A DNA stretch of 64,000 nucleotides from Gillisella vitis (lineage in GTDB: Bacteria > Pseudomonadota > Alphaproteobacteria > Rhizobiales > Rhizobiaceae), in assembly GCF_021559775.1 (NCBI RefSeq), contig NZ_CP056048.1:806001-870000 (forward strand), read 5' to 3'. The notes under the pieces were generated by a model, which searched no databases, was not told the DNA's origin, and was given only the letters and a program-made list of their open reading frames with translations. This document shows positions 24,011 to 31,884 of this stretch, piece by piece; positions within the stretch are counted from its first letter, which is position 1; each line of letters starts with the position of its first letter. The position numbers and the translations under genes were made by a program.

Positions 24011-24709
24011 ATGCGGATGAGGGGAACGGGTGTGGCGATGGCCGCATTGATGATAGCAGCACTGGCCTTGCCAGCTTCAGGCTCGGCAGCAGCACCGAGA
24101 GCGGACGATCCGGCCAACTCGACGGCCAGCAGCGTTGTAACACCGCAGATGATGAAGCGGGAGGTTCCCGATAAATTCAAGCGGCGGCTGGTGCGGCTCA
24201 AAACCGATGAGGCGCCAGGTACTGTTATCATCGATACCAATAACAAGTTCCTCTATCTCGTCGAGGGCAATAACCGGGCGATCCGCTACGGCGTCGGCGT
24301 CGGGCGCGAGGGTTTCGGTTGGTCGGGTGTCGTCAATATCGGTCGCAAGGTGGAATGGCCAAGCTGGCGTCCGCCGGAAGAAATGCGTGTGCGGGAAGCG
24401 CGTCGCGGTCATATCCTCCCCGTCGTGCAGGAAGGAGGACCGGATAATCCGCTCGGTGCGCGCGCCATGTATCTCTACAAGGGCAATCGCGATACGATTT
24501 TTCGCATTCATGGCACCAATCAGCCATGGTCAATCGGGCTGAACCTGTCCTCGGGTTGCATCCGTATGAACAACAAGGATGTCGAGGATCTCTATGCCCG
24601 CGCCGAAATCGGTAGCAAAGTTATCGTGGTCGGTCCTGGCAATAAGCAGGGCGAAGTGAGTTTCGATGACCGTGGTATCGACCTGCTGCGGACGATCTTC
24701 GGCGGCTGA
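24011..24709 (+). CDS. L,D-transpeptidase (YkuD domain), second of a pair
   Basis: A 232-residue paralogue of the preceding protein: signal peptide MRMRGTGVAMAALMIAALAL, a short linker, then VIIDTNNKFLYLVEGNNRAI, IFRIHGTNQPWSIG and SSGCIRMNNKDVEDLYARA, retaining the catalytic His and Cys. The region from GPDNPLGARAMYLY on is almost the same as its neighbour, so the two arose by duplication. The start at 24011 is chosen for the signal peptide; GGAGAGGG is 9-10 bases upstream. The family-2 repeat follows the gene. Confidence 0.92.
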   Translation: MRMRGTGVAMAALMIAALALPASGSAAAPRADDPANSTASSVVTPQMMKREVPDKFKRRLVRLKTDEAPGTVIIDTNNKFLYLVEGNNRAIRYGVGVGREGFGWSGVVNIGRKVEWPSWRPPEEMRVREARRGHILPVVQEGGPDNPLGARAMYLYKGNRDTIFRIHGTNQPWSIGLNLSSGCIRMNNKDVEDLYARAEIGSKVIVVGPGNKQGEVSFDDRGIDLLRTIFGG

Positions 24710-24728
24710 TGCCGGGTTTTCGCTGTCG

Positions 24729-24812
24729 AGAAATTTCGAATATCTCACATGCATCAAAGGCTTGAGATATTCGAAAGCGAAATTAGAAGAGTCGTGTTCA
24801 ATGGCTCTTCTT
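24729..24812. repeat. Family-2 double-hairpin repeat, copy 1 (reverse)
   Basis: A perfect 14-bp stem, TTTCGAATATCTCA at 24734-24747 with 24763-24776, is followed by a second stem AGAAGAG/CTCTTCT at 24785-24811. Its complement reads ATATCTCAAGCC-TTTGATGCATGTGAGATATTCG (given here in two parts), matching the core of the copies near 37490, 45820 and 55085. It sits between the convergent ends of the transpeptidase and LAL regulator genes. Confidence 0.75.
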
Positions 24813-24925
24813 ATAATATGCTATTTCACGACGACTCGCTTGGTGCAGCCGGGTTAAGCCGATCCCTCGCCTTGCAAAACCAAACGAGAATTCGGCCATC
24901 TACTTACCTTGCTATAAAACTGCAA

Positions 24926-27610
24926 TTACAGTGAGATGCCAGCGCGGCGAGCGGCACCGACCGCGGCGGTGCGGGTAGTGACCTTGAGCTTTGCGAAAAT
25001 ATTGCGCAGATGAAATTTGATGGTGTTGTCGCTCAAGGCCAGTTTACGACCGATTTCCTTATTGCTGAAGCCCTGGCTGAGCAGCGCCATGACAGCAAGT
25101 TCTCTGTCTGTCAGCGCGGATGACGAGAGACTGTGAAGCGGCATGTCTTCGCTGGTCTCCGGCGCCACCTTTCCTTCCGGTAGCAGGGCTTGTAGCCGTT
25201 GACGCAGAACTGCCGACATCGGACTTTCCTCGGCAATTGCCCTGAGATCGCCCAGGAAATCGTCGCCTTCAATCCAGATCATGGCCCGAAAATCTTCCAT
25301 CGGAAAGGTCAACAGCAGATCTTCCAAGCGGGCCGCAACGATCTCGCGTTTTTCCTCGGCAATCAACAGACGCATGTCGAGAAGCGCCAGTTCCACGCTG
25401 CGAAGATCGTGGATTTTCGTTAGTTGCTGGCTAATCAGGATGGAAAGCGCTTGTCTGGCGCGCTCGAGATCGCCGCGAACCAAATGGATGCGTGCCCAAA
25501 GCAGAGCCGGCGTCAATCCACGCAAATGGATCGCCAGATTATTATCCGGCACCGAGGTGATGTCTTCCATGCCGAAGCCATGGGCCTTTGCGTAGCGAAT
25601 CGCCTGCTCAACATCACCGCTTTCCAACAGGAGCAACACCCGGGCGCCGTCGATCAGCCGGATCAACCGATGAAAACCACGCCGCTTGGCCGCCGACCGT
25701 GTCCGGTCCGCCAGCGCATGGGCCGCGGTCATGTCGCCCTCTAGTCGGAAGATCATCTGCTGGGCGGTAAACCCAGCGGCCAGAAGATCGAACCAGGCAT
25801 CATGGCGCTCCAGATGCGGCAAGGCCCAGCGCAGACAAGGCCCGGCGGCCTCCAGATCGCCACGCATGACCAGCAATTCTGCCTTGAGCACCTGTCCCAA
25901 GGCGTCGAGATCGGTGCCCTTGCCAATGCAGGCCTGCACTTCATCGATCAACTGCTGATAATACTCCTCAGCGCCGGAGCAATCGCCACTGAAAAAAGCA
26001 GCTTGGCCGATATGGGTGTAAAGATGTACCGCGCCGAAATCAGCACCGCCGTCACGGAACGTCTGAACCGCAAGATGGCCGTAATGCAAGGCCCGATCCA
26101 TGTCGCTGCGGTCGAGGAAATTATAAGACAGCATATTCAACACCATGGCGCGGTGTACGAGTTCGGTGCTGGCAATGTCTGTCAGATCGTTTTCCAATGC
26201 GGCCAAGTCTTCGGCGCAGGCAGGGCGGTCGAAATACAGCCCCAGCAGCACACGGACCACTCGCAGATCACTGGTAAACGTATCCGGAGCAGCCGTGTCG
26301 GCCCTCTCCGCAATGCCGAGATAATGGTTGGCGGCATCAAGATGCCCGGCTTTGGCACTGACCACCGACAGGCCAAGCGTGGTCAGTGGAAAACAGCTGA
26401 GATCAATGGCCGAAACATTGGCCATGATGGAGTTGAACACGCTGGCACCCCCTCGGCTGGTCGTATAGACCCGCCGCCAGCCGCCGCTGGTCTCGACGAT
26501 TTCCGCAGCCAGATTGGCATTGCCACTCATCAGTGCATGGCGCACGGCAGCATCGAAATCACCTGTTGTTTGGAACCAGCGCGCTGCCCGTTCCAGAACA
26601 TCCTGGACTTGATAGCCACGTCGAGCGGCCTCTTCCTTCAGGAAGGCATTGAAAACCGGATGGTAGCGGATCCAGCCGCCACCGCCAGCCAGGAGGGCGA
26701 CCGGCAGGGCATGATCTCCCAGTTTGCCAAGCAAGTCGGCGCTATGGGCATCGGCGAAGACGGCCTCGACGAGATCGCGATTGACGGTAGGGAAAGGCGC
26801 CGTCTTTAAAAGCAGTTCCTGCACATCTTCAGGCAGATTGGCAAACACCTGCTCCGACAAATAGCTACCCATTTCGGCATTGCCGCCGTCGAAGGTGGTG
26901 AACAGCGTGCCGCCATCGACATTTTCAGCAATCAGCAACCGGATCATCTGCAAGGCAACCGCCCAGCCTTCCGTCCTTTTATTGAGCCCAGCGACTTGCT
27001 CCCGGCTCAAGCTGGCAGTCTGTCCGGCAAAAAACTCCTCAGCTTCCTGGTCGGAAAACCCCAATTCGGCAATATTGACCTGGCGGAATTCGCCTTTCAA
27101 CCGCAGTGCGGATACCGGAAAACGCGGTGGCGTGCGCGAAATCAGCACCAGCTTCAGGTGGTTCAGCGTCTGGTCGCCCAACAGGCGCGCGACGATTGCC
27201 TCGGTCGCATCGGTCTGGGCGAAGTGATAGTCATCCAGAAACAGGATGACCGGCTCGGTGATCTTGCGCAACCGCGTGGATAACAAGGCCAGAAGCGAGG
27301 CGACGGTCATGCTGGAATCAACACCCGTGCCTTCTTCCAGACGCAGGGCGTTGACGGCTTCCAGCAGCAACAGGAGGAACTGTGTCTGGTCGCTATATTC
27401 CTGATCCAGCGCAAGCCAGGAGAGGCTGTAGCCTTCGGCGCGCAGGGTATCGAACCATTGCGCAGCCAGGGATGTCTTGCCATAGCCAGCCGGCGCAATG
27501 ATGGTGGTCACCCGTTTCAATCCGCCAGCGGAAAGATGCGACAGGATTGCCCTGCGCTTGATCGCGCTCTGGGTACTGATCGGGGGCTGAAATCGCAGAG
27601 TGAAGTTCAT
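24926..27610 (-). CDS. LAL/MalT-type LuxR transcriptional regulator
   Basis: An 894-residue large ATP-binding LuxR regulator. An N-terminal STAND NTPase has Walker A APAGYGKTS at 39-47 and a Walker B-like VILFLDDYH; a long helical middle of TPR-like repeats serves ligand or protein sensing; the C-terminal LuxR helix-turn-helix reads LTDRELAVMALLSQGFSNKE then LALSDNTIKFHLRNIFAKL. MalT-like regulators turn on nearby catabolic or secondary-metabolism genes upon ligand and ATP binding. The target is not clear; a phosphopantetheinyl transferase gene is next upstream on the same strand. An inducer cannot be deduced. Confidence 0.92.
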   Translation of the reverse strand: MNFTLRFQPPISTQSAIKRRAILSHLSAGGLKRVTTIIAPAGYGKTSLAAQWFDTLRAEGYSLSWLALDQEYSDQTQFLLLLLEAVNALRLEEGTGVDSSMTVASLLALLSTRLRKITEPVILFLDDYHFAQTDATEAIVARLLGDQTLNHLKLVLISRTPPRFPVSALRLKGEFRQVNIAELGFSDQEAEEFFAGQTASLSREQVAGLNKRTEGWAVALQMIRLLIAENVDGGTLFTTFDGGNAEMGSYLSEQVFANLPEDVQELLLKTAPFPTVNRDLVEAVFADAHSADLLGKLGDHALPVALLAGGGGWIRYHPVFNAFLKEEAARRGYQVQDVLERAARWFQTTGDFDAAVRHALMSGNANLAAEIVETSGGWRRVYTTSRGGASVFNSIMANVSAIDLSCFPLTTLGLSVVSAKAGHLDAANHYLGIAERADTAAPDTFTSDLRVVRVLLGLYFDRPACAEDLAALENDLTDIASTELVHRAMVLNMLSYNFLDRSDMDRALHYGHLAVQTFRDGGADFGAVHLYTHIGQAAFFSGDCSGAEEYYQQLIDEVQACIGKGTDLDALGQVLKAELLVMRGDLEAAGPCLRWALPHLERHDAWFDLLAAGFTAQQMIFRLEGDMTAAHALADRTRSAAKRRGFHRLIRLIDGARVLLLLESGDVEQAIRYAKAHGFGMEDITSVPDNNLAIHLRGLTPALLWARIHLVRGDLERARQALSILISQQLTKIHDLRSVELALLDMRLLIAEEKREIVAARLEDLLLTFPMEDFRAMIWIEGDDFLGDLRAIAEESPMSAVLRQRLQALLPEGKVAPETSEDMPLHSLSSSALTDRELAVMALLSQGFSNKEIGRKLALSDNTIKFHLRNIFAKLKVTTRTAAVGAARRAGISL

Positions 27611-27751
27611 GAAGAAAACGTGCTATGTCGCATCCGCTTTTGCAAGCCTGTTCTGATGTAATCGAAAGATTACAAACATATCAACCGGTAAAAAATTATA
27701 TTAACCAAGCAAAACCCATGTAATTTTTAGGGTATTATTGCAAAAGCTAAA

Positions 27752-28486
27752 TTATAACGCAGCCTCATCTTTCGCAAGGCTGATGCCGGTATGAACCAGA
27801 CCCGGCGTCAGGCAAAAGCGTCCTTCGATCACTGTTCCCGCCGGAAATTCCACATGGAGGCGTGACAGCAATTCGGCGGTAAACAGACCATCCCGATCCG
27901 GATCGATCCGGATCAGCGCGTCTTCGAACCAGAACATTTTTTCAACCAATGGATAAAGACATTTGAACAGGCTCTCCTTGGCAGAGAACACCAGGGTGGT
28001 ATGAAGTTCCGGCAAAAGAGAGCTGCTGGCCCCAAACCTGTCTTCCGGACCGCAGATCCGCTCTCGGACATTGCCCATAACCTGCGCTGTCATGACCTGT
28101 TCTGTGTCCATGCCAAGGCTGCGAAATCGAGCCGCATCGGCAACGGCTGCCGCAGCAAATCCGTGCGTATGGGTGATCGAGCCGACCAGCCCTGGGGGCC
28201 AGACTGGTTCGCCACGCGGTCCCGCTGTAACGGGTGCGGCAGGCTGGCCGGTTTGCGCCGCAATCGCCTCCATGGCGCAGAACCGCCCGCCCACATATTC
28301 CGCCTTGCGCTTGGCAACCGCCTTTCCCATGCTTTCCGGCAGGGGCACGCCAAGTTCCATTGCCGCTTCCGGCGTAAAATCATCGTGACGGAAGCAAACA
28401 GCGCGATGCGAGATGAAGGCCTCGAAAAGCGGAGGCACAGGGCATGAGGAGTATATTTCCACCTGATTATTGGCCCGCTGGCTCAT
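27752..28486 (-). CDS. 4'-phosphopantetheinyl transferase, EntD/Sfp type
   Basis: Moves 4'-phosphopantetheine from CoA to a conserved serine of carrier proteins, activating non-ribosomal peptide or polyketide synthases. The 244 residues contain RKAEYVGGRFCAMEAI, VGSITHTHGF, the metal-binding GMDTE and the FSAKESLFKCLYP motif of the EntD branch. ATG at 28486 has AAGGG ahead of it. No carrier-protein synthase is in the window, so the substrate is encoded elsewhere. The adjoining LAL-type regulator may control it. A 141-bp AT-rich gap separates the two genes. Confidence 0.9.
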   Translation of the reverse strand: MSQRANNQVEIYSSCPVPPLFEAFISHRAVCFRHDDFTPEAAMELGVPLPESMGKAVAKRKAEYVGGRFCAMEAIAAQTGQPAAPVTAGPRGEPVWPPGLVGSITHTHGFAAAAVADAARFRSLGMDTEQVMTAQVMGNVRERICGPEDRFGASSSLLPELHTTLVFSAKESLFKCLYPLVEKMFWFEDALIRIDPDRDGLFTAELLSRLHVEFPAGTVIEGRFCLTPGLVHTGISLAKDEAAL

Positions 28487-28549
28487 GAAAAACCCTTGAA
28501 TACGTCTTGAATTGAAAGAGATGCAGATCAACCCACCAGCAAGCCTCGC

Positions 28550-29155
28550 TTACAGCGGTTGTTGCAACAAATACTCTTCGGCCTCTTCGCGTGACATGGC
28601 AAGCACGCGTTGCACCAGATCGAAGCCAAAGCCATTGCGTGCCATGCCCGACATTTCCTTCATTCTCTGCCGTTCATCGCCGTCGCTGCGGCGAAAGGGG
28701 CCATAGCCGCGCTTTCTGGCAAATCGAATGGCGGCGGGCAGGTCGTCCATATCCTCCAGCGCTGCCCTCACCACGTCCTTCTCGATACCCTTGCGCGCCA
28801 GGGTCTGGGCGATAGCACGTCTGGATTTGCCGCTGCGCGCCGCCGATTGCGACTTGATCTGCGCATACGCATCATCGTCCAGCGCCAGCATCTGGCGGCC
28901 AAAGCGCACGGCTTCGGCGGCCAGCGCATCCACCGTCTCCGGCTCGATGCCCTCATATTTCTGTCGTGCCTTGCGGGAGACGGCATCGCGCAATTCCCGC
29001 TCACTCATCATCCGTCGGCCGAGACGATAGGCGGCAGAATTGCGCGCCCAGGCCATCATCCGCGGTTTCGGCTGCAAAGGGTCAGGTTGCGCCTCGCTGT
29101 CGAACAGGGTTTGCGTCTCGCCTGTCATCTCGCTCGTCGTTCCAATGCTGGCCAT
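28550..29155 (-). CDS. recX: Regulatory protein RecX
   Basis: A 201-residue three-helix-repeat protein of the RecX family, which binds and restrains RecA filaments. Recognisable are AYRLGRRMMSERELRDAVSRKA, then SAARSGKSRRAIAQTLARKGI with the conserved lysine/arginine stretch, and AIRFARKRGYGPFRR near the C-terminus. It is not beside recA here, as is common in rhizobia. It is followed 63 bp later by the phosphopantetheinyl transferase gene on the same strand. Confidence 0.88.
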   Translation of the reverse strand: MASIGTTSEMTGETQTLFDSEAQPDPLQPKPRMMAWARNSAAYRLGRRMMSERELRDAVSRKARQKYEGIEPETVDALAAEAVRFGRQMLALDDDAYAQIKSQSAARSGKSRRAIAQTLARKGIEKDVVRAALEDMDDLPAAIRFARKRGYGPFRRSDGDERQRMKEMSGMARNGFGFDLVQRVLAMSREEAEEYLLQQPL

Positions 29156-29232
29156 GCCTCTATTGTTCGTCTGATGATGGACGCTATATCACTTTGTCAT
29201 GGAAGACGACAGGACCGCCCAGCGAGGTGGGC

Positions 29233-29344
29233 CTCTAGAATTTGGCAGGGTCATATTGAACCAGACAGATTCTTATTCCTGTTGTTTTCGTTTGTCTTTT
29301 CGAGAAAATCCCGTTGCATTTTTCCCTGAGGCAAACTCTAAACC
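29233..29344 (+). repeat. Long family-1 repeat, about 110 bp
   Basis: This segment aligns base by base, with scattered differences, to 52214-52320: TCATATTGAACCAGACAGAT, GTTTTCGTTTGTCTTTTCG and TTTTTCCCTGAGGCAAACTC are shared landmarks. The inner half forms a stem pairing GTTTG...GAGAAAA with TTTTTCCC...CAAAC. It ends a few bases before the reductase gene, so it supplies that gene's leader. Confidence 0.75.
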
Positions 29345-29371
29345 AATGTGAATTTTGAAATGAAAGACACC

Positions 29372-30397
29372 ATGACACATCAACACAACCTCCAAATTCA
29401 GCTTGCATCCCGTCCAACTGGCGCTCCAGCGGCCGATAATTTTCGGCTGGAAACTGGCTCTGTGGGCGAGCCCGCCGACGGCGAGGTCCTGCTGCAAATC
29501 CTCTATCTGTCCCTCGATCCCTATATGCGCGGACGCATGAGCGCTGCGAAATCCTATGCCAAGCCGGTTGAGATTGGCGCGGTGATGGAGGGCGGTACAG
29601 TCGCCCGCGTGATCCGCTCAAGACACAATGATTTTCAAGAGGGAGATATCGTTCTCTCCCATTCCGGCTGGCAAAGCTATGCGATTGCCAAGGGGGAAAC
29701 GCTGCGCAAGATCGATCCGTCGACAGCCCCCATCAGTACCGCGCTCGGCGTGCTGGGCATGCCCGGCTTTACTGCCTATGCGGGATTGCTGACCATCGGC
29801 AAGCCAAAGCCCGGCGAAACGGTGGTGGTGGCCGCGGCCAGCGGCGCGGTTGGCTCTGCGGTCGGTCAGATTGCCCGCCTCAAAGGTGCGCGCGCGGTCG
29901 GCGTTGCCGGCGGGGCTGACAAATGCGCTTTTATCAAAAACGAACTCGGTTTCGATGCGGTGGTCGATCACCGCTCTCCTGATTTTGCCCAGGAACTGGC
30001 TCAGGCCTGCCCCGATGGCATCGACGTTTATTTCGAAAATGTCGGTGGTGATGTCTGGAAAGCGGTCTTCCCGCTGCTCAATAGCTTTGCGCGTGTGCCG
30101 GTCTGCGGGCTGATTGCCCAGTATAACCAGTCCGTGGAGGATGCGCCCGGCCCGGATCGTCTGCCGATGACCATGCGCGATATTCTGACCAAGAGTCTGA
30201 CCGTGCGGGGCTTTATCCAACGCGAATTTGTTGATCAATTTCCGCAATTCCAGCGGGAGGCGGCAGGCTGGATTGCCGATGGATCGCTTCGCTACCGGGA
30301 AGACATTGTCGATGGGTTGGAAAACGCCCCTCAAGCCTTTATCGGCCTGTTGGAGGGTAAGAATTTCGGCAAATTGCTGGTGCGCGTCTCCGAATAA
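29372..30397 (+). CDS. NADPH-dependent medium-chain reductase, CurA/LTB4DH-like
   Basis: A 341-residue zinc-independent MDR enzyme of the curcumin reductase/leukotriene B4 dehydrogenase group that reduces activated double bonds. Seen are LSLDPYMRGRMS in the substrate domain, GMPGFTAYAGLLTIGKPKPG, the nucleotide-binding VVAAASGAVGSAVGQIARLKGARAVGV (read as a Rossmann AxxGxVG pattern), and DVYFENVGGDVW. Starts at 29348, 29360 and 29372 are all in frame; the last is chosen since a repeat element ends at about 29344 and similarity starts at the QLASRP region. It is convergent with a GNAT gene. Confidence 0.9.
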   Translation: MTHQHNLQIQLASRPTGAPAADNFRLETGSVGEPADGEVLLQILYLSLDPYMRGRMSAAKSYAKPVEIGAVMEGGTVARVIRSRHNDFQEGDIVLSHSGWQSYAIAKGETLRKIDPSTAPISTALGVLGMPGFTAYAGLLTIGKPKPGETVVVAAASGAVGSAVGQIARLKGARAVGVAGGADKCAFIKNELGFDAVVDHRSPDFAQELAQACPDGIDVYFENVGGDVWKAVFPLLNSFARVPVCGLIAQYNQSVEDAPGPDRLPMTMRDILTKSLTVRGFIQREFVDQFPQFQREAAGWIADGSLRYREDIVDGLENAPQAFIGLLEGKNFGKLLVRVSE

Positions 30398-30403
30398 GAG
30401 TTA

Positions 30404-30886
30404 TCATCTTCCGGCGGCAAAATCCGCAAGCTTGTCGCCGGAGAGCCGGTAGCGGAGCCATTCGGTCTGCGGCTCTGCACCGACAGCATCATAGACCCGG
30501 ATGGCTGGCTCGTTCCAATCCAAAACGCTCCATTCGAACCGGCCACAGCCGGTATCGACGGCAAGCTTTGCCAGATAGCGCAGCATGGCCCGCCCAGCAC
30601 CGCCGCCGCGATGGGCCGGATCGATGTAGAGATCTTCGAGATAAAGCCCCTTGCGGGCCTGCCAGGTTGAGTAATTATAGAACCAGATCGCGTGACCAAC
30701 AGGGTTCCCCTGCTTTTCCAAGACTACGGCAAAGGCAATGGCTCCGTCACCAAACAACGATTGATGCAGGCTTTCTGCTGTAGCCTTTACTTCATGCTCG
30801 GCTTTTTCGAAAATCGCCAGATCGGTGATGAAGCGAAGGATAACCGGAACGTCATCGGGGCGCGCTTCGCGGATGGAGAAATCCAT
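30404..30886 (-). CDS. GNAT family N-acetyltransferase
   Basis: A 160-residue acetyltransferase with the GNAT fold. The acetyl-CoA-binding segment is LYLEDLYIDPAHRGGGAGRAMLRYLAKLA, read as the R/Q-x-x-G-x-G/A pattern RGGGAGRA, followed by FEWSVLDWNEPAIRVYDAVGAEPQTEW. It resembles the diamine/thialysine acetyltransferase-like branch (SAT2 type) by the DWNxPAIxxYxxxGA pattern, but the substrate is unproven. It is convergent with the reductase gene; stops are 6 bases apart. Confidence 0.88.
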   Translation of the reverse strand: MDFSIREARPDDVPVILRFITDLAIFEKAEHEVKATAESLHQSLFGDGAIAFAVVLEKQGNPVGHAIWFYNYSTWQARKGLYLEDLYIDPAHRGGGAGRAMLRYLAKLAVDTGCGRFEWSVLDWNEPAIRVYDAVGAEPQTEWLRYRLSGDKLADFAAGR

Positions 30887-30969
30887 ATAGAACCCTCAAA
30901 AGAAAAGCAGGCCATTTCGGGCCTGCCTGATATGTCGCTGAAAACACAAAGTTTTGGGGCCGCCAGAAC

Positions 30970-31578
30970 TTATTGGAAAGGCATCCACCATGATTTGTTG
31001 GAATTGGACATTTCCGCTTCCTTCTGGCGACGTTTTTCCTTCTTGGCTTCTGGTTCGCCTAGATCGTCCAACTTGGCCTGATCTACTTCACGGTAGGAAG
31101 CTGGCGGATCGGACAGAACCCGGCGCTGGTCGATATAGGCGCCCTTCTGAAGCTTGCGGGCATCGCGGAAGGCCTGCCATTTCTGGGTCTCGGTCATCGT
31201 GCCATTGGTGCCGTTGCCATCGAGAAGCGGCGAACGATAGCTCTGGTTGCCACGGTTGGCATCGGCTTCGGCCACAAGCCTTGTGCGGGTGTCCTCAGGG
31301 CTTTCGACCCAATCGGGATTATCCTTGCTGGCCAGGGATTGCTGCGGCTGCACCAGCTGTGCGGTCTCACCCTTGGGCGGCAGAACGAGGTCTGGGCGCG
31401 GATTATATGCCGTGTTTGTCGTTGGCTTCTTGCTGCCGATAGAGGCGGCCGAGCCAACATCGTCCACCAATTGTTCCATAGACGTCTTATCTGTGCCATA
31501 GGTCGGGCCGCTGGTGCAGCTGCTCAAGGCAGAGCAGGCAGCAAACATGCCAACAAGAACCATCCGTGCCTTAACCAT
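30970..31578 (-). CDS. Lipoprotein, DUF3035-like pattern
   Basis: A 202-residue protein with a lipoprotein signal: MVKARMVLVGMFAACSAL then LSSC lipobox. The mature part is polar with NPRPDLVLPPKGETAQLV, reminiscent of the DUF3035 lipoproteins that follow lspA in many alphaproteobacteria, and ends in a lysine/glutamate-rich segment. GGAAGG precedes the ATG at 31578, deciding against the frame-open 31656. It is downstream of ileS on the same strand beyond two hairpins. Outer-membrane or periplasmic location is inferred; the function is unknown. Confidence 0.75.
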   Translation of the reverse strand: MVKARMVLVGMFAACSALSSCTSGPTYGTDKTSMEQLVDDVGSAASIGSKKPTTNTAYNPRPDLVLPPKGETAQLVQPQQSLASKDNPDWVESPEDTRTRLVAEADANRGNQSYRSPLLDGNGTNGTMTETQKWQAFRDARKLQKGAYIDQRRVLSDPPASYREVDQAKLDDLGEPEAKKEKRRQKEAEMSNSNKSWWMPFQ

Positions 31579-31780
31579 CAATACCTTCCAGCCTTTTTCA
31601 TGTCCCGGACCCAAAGTTCCGTCAGTCGTGGCAAGCATCCTACCATCCAGCCTCATGCTGAACCGACGGATATCCGCACCGCTGTCGCGTGTATGGCTTC
31701 AGATCGGAACCTCCCGCGCGCCTTATACAGCAAGCTCAGGAGAACATCAAATCGGCCATACCGGCACCAACCTGAATAAT

Positions 31781-31872
31781 TATCAGGCGGCATCTTCCCG
31801 CCTGATAGAAAATTCCGGCCAATTTCAGGCAGCTTCTACCGGATGATCCTAAAAAGCGCAAATCATCCGGTA
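31781..31872 (-). terminator. Two hairpins after ileS
   Basis: An 11-bp perfect stem spans 31837-31872 (TACCGGATGAT and complement), 13 bp past the ileS stop, and a 10-bp stem spans 31781-31807 (TATCAGGCGG and complement). Neither is followed by a long T-run, so Rho-independent termination is possible but not certain. Nothing else was seen in the 306-bp gap. Confidence 0.55.
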
Positions 31873-31884
31873 AATATTCATCTG

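Noticed and set aside
25802..26809. 335-residue plus-strand frame
   Set aside because: It is antisense to the LAL regulator and shows no domain or ribosome site.
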